Assembly (NCBI GenBank): GCA_026545225.1
Contig: CM048850.1
Coordinates: 7,861,501-7,925,500, forward strand
Direction: 5' to 3'
DNA length: 64,000 nt
DNA from: Cornus controversa
Lineage: Eukaryota; Streptophyta; Magnoliopsida; Cornales; Cornaceae
The position numbers and the translations under genes were made by a program. The stretch's first letter is position 1, and each line of letters begins with the position of its first letter. Below the pieces are notes generated by a model. It was not told the origin of the DNA. It saw only the letters and a list, made by a program, of their open reading frames with translations, and made no database searches. Shown piece by piece: positions 58,740 to 64,000 of this stretch.

Positions 58740-60060
58740 ATCTCTGCCATCCCGATAAAGGTTGTTGTCAAAGATAAGAGGCAAAAAGACAATAAGCCAC
58801 GACAATTTCAAGAGAAGCAAAACCAACGTCCGACGCTCAAAGAATTAGAGATGAAGGAATACCCATTCCCAGACTCTGATGTTTCTGGCATATTGGAATG
58901 CTTACTTGAAAGTAAAGTTATTGAACTCCCAGAATGTAAGCGTCCTCAAGAAATGGGACGTGTTGATGACCCAAAATACTGGAAATATAATCGTATTGTC
59001 GATCATCTGACTGAGAAGTGTTTCATTTTCAAGGAAATAATGATGAACTTGGCGAAGCTGGGAAAGATCTTGTTAGACAGAGATAACATAGCAACTTCAA
59101 ATCATACTGCTATCATATTCCCGTCTTCAAAGTTTGAGTGGACCTGTGTTTATCACCAATTATTTTTAAACTCTGGAATCTACTCCACAATTGTTCAATT
59201 TAGCTCATTTGAACCTTTTCAGGTATATCTCCCCCAAGGTAGTATTCTTGACAATCCAACAAATGAGAAGAAACTTCTCCAACATGATGACGAATGATGG
59301 ACCTTGGTGATGAGGAGACGACGAAAGCAATAAGCTCATGTTCCTCTAACCAGCCATTTCGACAGGGGGCAAAAGAAAAAGAAGTCTCGATATATCCCTA
59401 AGAAAGGTGTCCAGAATGGGAAAAATGCCAATAAGACGACATTGACAGAACACACAAGTGATAAGAGTTGTGTTACTTTACGTGATTTCTTTCCAAAAAG
59501 ATATCTCGATGATGAAGTTGTGCCAACTTACATGGTGTCAACTATGAAGATCGATTTGGAGATCGAAAGTGATAAGAGTCAAAATGAAGTCCTAAGTATA
59601 GGAGAGCTTGAGAAACATAAAATCACCATCGAAGAATCCAACGACGAAAGGGAGTTGGAGCTACATCTGGCTCATGTTGTGCAACAATCACTTTCACTGA
59701 CGAAGACCTTCAACCTGGATCAAAGCCACACAACCATCCTCTTTTTGTCTCTGGATACATAAAATGAGCAAATGGTAAATCGCATCCTTATTGATAGGGG
59801 CTCCACAGTGAATCTCATGTCAAAATTTACAATAAAAAATCTTAGCATTACAGTCGACGACTTGGCTCGCAGTCGCCTCATCATTCAAGGTTTTAATTAG
59901 GGTGGCCAGAGAACTATTGGCATGATTCGTGTAGACCTAACAATTAGAGGATTGTAAGCTGAAACCTTATTCCACGTAATCGATGCAAGACGTCCTACAA
60001 TTTGCTGTTGGGATGACCCTGGGTTCATGATAATGATGTTGTTCCATCAACTCTTCATCA
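58734..60060 (+). pseudogene. T2 gag-pol linker and aspartic protease remnant
   Basis: Frame 58734-59297 carries a decayed zinc-knuckle-like site in DPKYWKYNRIVDHLTEKCF; in related elements as I recall them the first Cys and a His are present, here Trp and Asn. A second open stretch, 59442-59762, is acidic linker. At about 59780-60040 protease codons read RILIDRGSTVNLM and GMIRVDLTIRGL; the active site is DRGS. Stops at 59761 and 59898 and later. Confidence 0.65.
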
Positions 60061-60513
60061 GTGTTTCAAGTTCTGCAAGAATGGTGTACAGAGAGTGGTG
60101 ACAGATGAGAAGCCATTTACTGAAGTAGAAGCTCATTTTGTAAATGCAAAGTTTTATATTGAGCCAGACACATCTTTGAGCATCTCTACAACAAACCTTC
60201 CGTCTGCACGAGAGGTTAAGTCTGCAAAAACAAAAGAAGTATCGTTCATCCCTCTAGATGTCTTGGTGACAGACAGTACAAAGGTAACCCGAAAATGAGA
60301 GGTTGTGGTTATAACACACTGTAGTACACCAATTTTCAAGTATGTTCCTAAATCCCAATGACGAGAAGGGCAATTACCGGTCGTAGAGATACTAGAAACT
60401 GAAGAAGTTAGTTAAAGCCGTCTCGCACAAAAGAAAAAGATCTACAAAGCCTGAGAGAAGAATTAACTCTTCCCCTCACAAAGATTGAAAAGTCTACTCC
60501 TACTAAACTTCCA

Positions 60514-60789
60514 TTGAAAGGATTCGTCCGACCATCAAAAGCTCCAATTGAACATGGATTCCTTCCAATACAAAGAACTGATGAAAGGTTCAATCCAAAA
60601 GCATACAAACATTTGGCTAAGTTCGGATATGATTTTGCAAATCCCACAGGCCTTGGAAAACTTACTCCAGAACTTACTGGTGAGAAAATACACGGCCTCA
60701 ATGAGACACAAAAGAAATTGAGGGAACAAGGGCATATGATAATTCCGCCCAAGACTGGTCTTGGTTTCGCATCAACTAAACCTATTTGA
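60514..60789 (+). pseudogene. T2 G-patch-like linker segment
   Basis: 91 codons with FNPKAYKHLAKFGYDFANP, GLGKLTPELTGEKIHGLN and PPKTGLGFAS. The spaced Gly-aromatic-Leu pattern resembles the G-patch-like segment often found between protease and reverse transcriptase in this type of plant gypsy polyprotein. Confidence 0.55.
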
Positions 60790-61193
60790 ATCCAAATCAC
60801 AAAGAAGGATAAAAAGTTGAACACTTTGTACATTGGCATTGAAGAGGTTGGTGACAGCGAATATTGACATTCTATTTCTAACAAGTCAGTTTTTTATTTT
60901 GTAAAAGTTTTACGCACTAAAGTATCTGTATTCGACAGGTTGGGCCCGTCAACTCAAGTATTGAATACCTCAAGTTCCCATTGAATAATTCACCATGTAC
61001 TTCCGGCTTCAAAAGAATAAATTCTCCTACCCAAAGAAGAAGATCTTCATAGCCTCAACCTCGAAAGTCTATCTTTTCTCGAATTAAAGCTCCGAGAGAG
61101 GTATTGGTAACAAGAAATGAGGGAAAAGAACTGGGGAGAACCGGTGCCAACATGGTGAAAGGTAGTGAAGTTCAGAGTTTGATTCCCTCATGA

Positions 61194-62190
61194 ATGAAAC
61201 GTAGAACAGAGGTGGACGTCACTAATGATGCTACACTAAAAGCAAAACGATGGACTATTGTGTTCACTACCCAGTCTGAGGAGTCCGACACAGATGAAAG
61301 GAAGGATGGAGTATTTTATGCCACTGCTTATCACATTGCTGTCAAAGAGCAATCAGATTCTAATCTTCTAGATGATGAGGTCAAGGAAGCTCCCTCAACA
61401 CTTGAAGATGGGGGGCAAGCGACCGTTGATCAACTCAAGGAATTCAATTTAGGGACGATGGACCGGCCCAAGCCAATTTTTGTTAGTTCATTTTTAAGCG
61501 CCTCAGAAGAAAATGACTACTTTCAATTACTGTAAAAATACAAGGATGTATTCACTTAGACATACAAGGAAATGTCAGGTCTTGACCTTAAAATTGTAAT
61601 CCATAACCTTGCTGTCAAACATGGGACACATCTAATTAAACAATCTCAACGCTTCTTCTGTCCAGAACTTATCCAAAAGATAGAAGAATAACTTAACAAA
61701 TTGATTAACGTGGGATTTATTGGGGAGGTCAAGTATCCGAAATGGATTTTGAGTATTATGCCAGTGAAAAAGAAGAATGGGTAGATGAGAATCTGTGTGG
61801 ATTTTCGTGACCTAAACGAGGGGTGACCAAAGGATGATTTTTCTCTTCCTATCCCGGAGCTCACTATCGATGCAAAAACCAGACATAAAGCTCTCTCTTT
61901 CATGGATTGTTATTCTAGGTATAACCAGATTAGGGTGATTCCAAAAGACAAAGAGCTAACTGCATTTCGTACCCCAAAAGGTATTTATTGTTACAAAGTT
62001 ATGCTTTTTGGACTTAAGAATGCGGGGGCAACATACCAACGCACCATGCAAAGGATCTTCGATGACATACTTCACAAAATTGTTGAGTGTTATGTCGATG
62101 ACCTTATGGTTAAGACAAAGAAAGAAGGGGTCATTTACAAGATCTTCGTACAGTTTTCAATCGTCTTAGAAAATACCAACTCAAAATGAA
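61194..62190 (+). pseudogene. T2 reverse transcriptase, broken
   Basis: An upstream linker (61194-61535) precedes the RT domain. Recognised blocks: MPVKKKNG, MRICVDFRDLNEG, PKDDFSLPIPEL, MDCYSRYNQIRVIPKDKE, FRTPKGIYCYKVMLFGLKNA, GATYQRTMQRIFDDI and the catalytic box CYVDDLMVKT near 62085-62115, intact as YVDD. Stops lie at about 61536, 61557, 61691, 61783 and 61825. Confidence 0.88.
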
Positions 62191-62880
62191 TCCTCTCAAG
62201 TGTGCGTTTGGTGTTACTTCTGAAAAATTCCTTGGGTACGTGGTTCACCATCGTGGTATCAAAATTGATCTATCTAAAGTTGATGCCATACAAAAGATGC
62301 CACCACCCAAGAATTTATGCGAGCTTCGAAGCTTGCAAGGCCAGCTTGCTTTCATCCATCAATTTATCTCAAATTTGGCCGACCGTTGTCAACTTTTTAA
62401 CCTACTCATGAAGAAAGATGTCCCATTCGAGTGGGATCAAGCTTGTCAAAATGCTTTTGATAGTATTAAGAAATACCTTCTCAATTCTCCAGTGTTGGGG
62501 ACACCTGTATCTAGAAAACCTCTCATACTTTACATTGCCGCGCAAGAAGAATCTCTTGGCACCCTTATTACACAAAATAATGAAGAGCACAAGGAAAAGG
62601 CATTGTATTACTTAAGTCGCAGGCTCACACCAACAGAGCTGAAGTATCCTTCGATTGAGAAAATGTGTCTCGCACTAGTCTTTGCCTCTAATAAATTAAG
62701 GCATTATTCTTGGCACATACAATACACCTCATTGCAAGAGTTGACCCTCTCAAATATGTAATATCAAAACCAGTCCTTTCTGGATGCTTGGCGAGGTGGT
62801 CAATTTCATTCAATGAATTTGAAATTATTTATGTGCCATGTAAGACAGTAAAAGGACAAGTCCTAGCAGATTTTCTAACT
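62186..62880 (+). pseudogene. T2 connection and first RNase H
   Basis: MNPLKCAFGVTSEKFLGYVV closes the RT. RNase H follows with PLILYIAAQEESLGTLI, LYYLSRRLTPTELKYPSIEK and MCLALVFASNKLRHY; the frame shifts near 62720 into AHTIHLIARVDPLKYVISKP and VKGQVLADFL. Confidence 0.85.
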
Positions 62881-62939
62881 GATTATCCTATTCCAGCCGA
62901 TTGGGAAATTTTAGAAGATTTTCCTAATGAAGAAATCTT

Positions 62940-63465
62940 TCAAATTGACATTCTTCCTCCATGGATGATGTTCTTTGATGGAGCAGCATGGTCTGATAGA
63001 GCGCGGGCAGGTGTAGTATTTGTCTCTCCACAAAGGCAAATCCTCCTATACGCATTTGTGCTTACTAAAAACTGCTCAAATAATATTGCTGAGTACCAAG
63101 CACTGATTATTGGTCTTCAAATGGCAAAGGAGATGAACATCATGAATCTTGAAATATATGGAGATTCTAAATTAATGATGAACTAACTCCTTAAGGATTA
63201 TGAGGTCAAGAAGGAGAATCTAATACTGTACCACAAATATGCTTCCCACTTGTTGAAGAAATTCGATAATGTCATTCTAGAACACCTTCCTAGGAAGGAA
63301 AATCGTATGGCTGATGCTTTGGCAAATTTAGCCACAACATTGGCATTAGTTGATGATGAAATACTCAATGTTCCAATATGCCAACAATGGGTGCCACCAC
63401 AAGTCCTTGAAGATAAAATTGAGGAGAGTAATGTAAAATCTGCCTTAATTGTCGAAGGGGACGAC
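62940..63465 (+). pseudogene. T2 second (archaeal-type) RNase H
   Basis: WMMFFDGAAWSDRARAGVVF gives the first Asp-Gly, NNIAEYQALIIGLQMAKEM the Glu, LEIYGDSKLMMN the second Asp and NRMADALANLATTLAL the last Asp. A TAA at 63184 splits it. An additional RNase H of this type marks the Tat lineage of Ty3/gypsy. Confidence 0.85.
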
Positions 63466-63469
63466 TAGA

Positions 63470-64000
63470 GGTGACCTATAATTGAGTATTTAGAATATGA
63501 AAAGCTTCCTGAAGACCGACGCCATAAGACCAAGATACGTAGGCGAGCACCTCGTTTCATTTATTATAATAACACGTTGTATAGACGATCATTTGAAGGT
63601 CTCTTCCTTTGTTGTCTCGGAGAAGACGAAACAACTCATACAATGGAGGAAGCACATTCTGGGGTATGTGGTGCACATCAATCTGGCCCTAAGCTTCACT
63701 TTCGCATAAAGATAATGGGGTATTATTGGCCCACTATGGTCAAAGACTGTATGGAGTATGCAAAAAGTTATCAAGCTTGTCAATTCCATGCTAATTACAT
63801 AGACCAACCACCAGAACCATTACATCCTACAGTTGCTTCATGGTTGTTTGGTGCATGGGAATTGGATGTGGTAGAACCTCTGTGCAAATCTTCTAAAGGT
63901 CACTTATACATCTTAGTAGCTACTGATTATTTCTCTAGATGGGCTGAAGCTGCACCCTTTAAAGAAGTCAAAAAGGAGACAGTTGTTGACTTTATCAAAT
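63470..64000 (+). pseudogene. T2 integrase, cut by window end
   Basis: N-terminal HHCC region visible across two frames (EEAHSGVCGAHQSG, GYYWPTMVKDCMEYAKSYQ and CQFHANY), then the core begins at about 63855 with WELDVVEPLCKSSKGHLYI and VATDYFSRWAEAAPF. The Gly usual after DVV is Glu here. The rest lies beyond 64000. Confidence 0.85.

Larger units (their letters stand above)
56552..64000 (+). mobile_element. Tat-type Ty3/gypsy element with pol (T2), cut by window end
   Basis: LTR at 56552-57237, primer-binding site, gag, protease, G-patch-like linker, reverse transcriptase, RNase H, a second RNase H and integrase, in that order. The second RNase H after the first is characteristic of the Tat lineage. 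It belongs to the same family as T1 (LTR and gag start alike). It inserted into G1. The 3' LTR is beyond the window. The coding parts are in several frames with stops. Confidence 0.9.

Noticed and set aside
60408..60884. 158-codon minus-strand frame
   Set aside because: Antisense of the Tat linker and G-patch-like segment, with no recognisable domain.

Overview
The window is nuclear DNA of a flowering plant, most likely a eudicot with a repeat-rich genome. The evidence is one intron-rich plant kinesin-12 gene with GT-AG introns, set in layers of plant transposons (Ty3/gypsy Tekay, Tat and Reina-like elements, a LINE, TRIMs, Mutator- and hAT-type elements). I cannot name the species. Nothing looks bacterial, organellar or viral-episomal.

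Layout. 1-775: no gene seen. 776-3221: solo LTR of a Tekay-like family (minus). 3621-14748: a complete but pol-less Tat-type gypsy element (minus) with 5-bp target duplication GTGTT; it carries gag remnants, four blocks of tandem repeats, a nested 2.6-kb solo LTR (7913-10505) and, in its 5' LTR, a nested Mutator-like element (13167-14546) holding a wound-induced-protein-1-like gene fragment. 14754-15551: LTR end of another gypsy element. 15552-16354: upstream region of the kinesin gene. 16355-35704: the only intact cellular gene, a 22-exon KIN12E-type kinesin-12 (predicted 1,422 residues). Its introns hold a dead LINE with a TRIM inside it, a second TRIM and other repeats.

36394-36755: a Tourist-like MITE. 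36856-40309: a Mutator-like element with a perfect 9-bp target duplication that carries a universal-stress-protein fragment, itself split by a solo LTR and accompanied by a TRIM solo LTR. 40451-42117: an element with ~250-bp inverted arms containing a complete 569-bp TRIM. 42602-64000: a three-deep nest. A Reina-like gypsy element (minus) was hit by a hAT MITE, by a full-length Tekay chromovirus (44331-55888, target duplication CAAGC) and by a Tat element (56552 to beyond the window end). The Tekay element was in turn hit by a hAT MITE (47541-48104) and a 1,530-bp solo LTR (54229-55758, target duplication GCGTG).

All transposon reading frames seen are broken by stops or frameshifts. The kinesin acts alone as far as this window shows: an N-terminal motor (P-loop, switch I, switch II) followed by a ~1,000-residue coiled-coil stalk, with MYB3R-type mitotic promoter cores upstream. 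The most unusual signals are two copies of a Tekay LTR family whose 3' end is doubled with a primer-binding site trapped inside the LTR, related LTRs that carry different near-palindromic word arrays in the same subregion, and two independent gene-fragment captures by Mutator-like elements.
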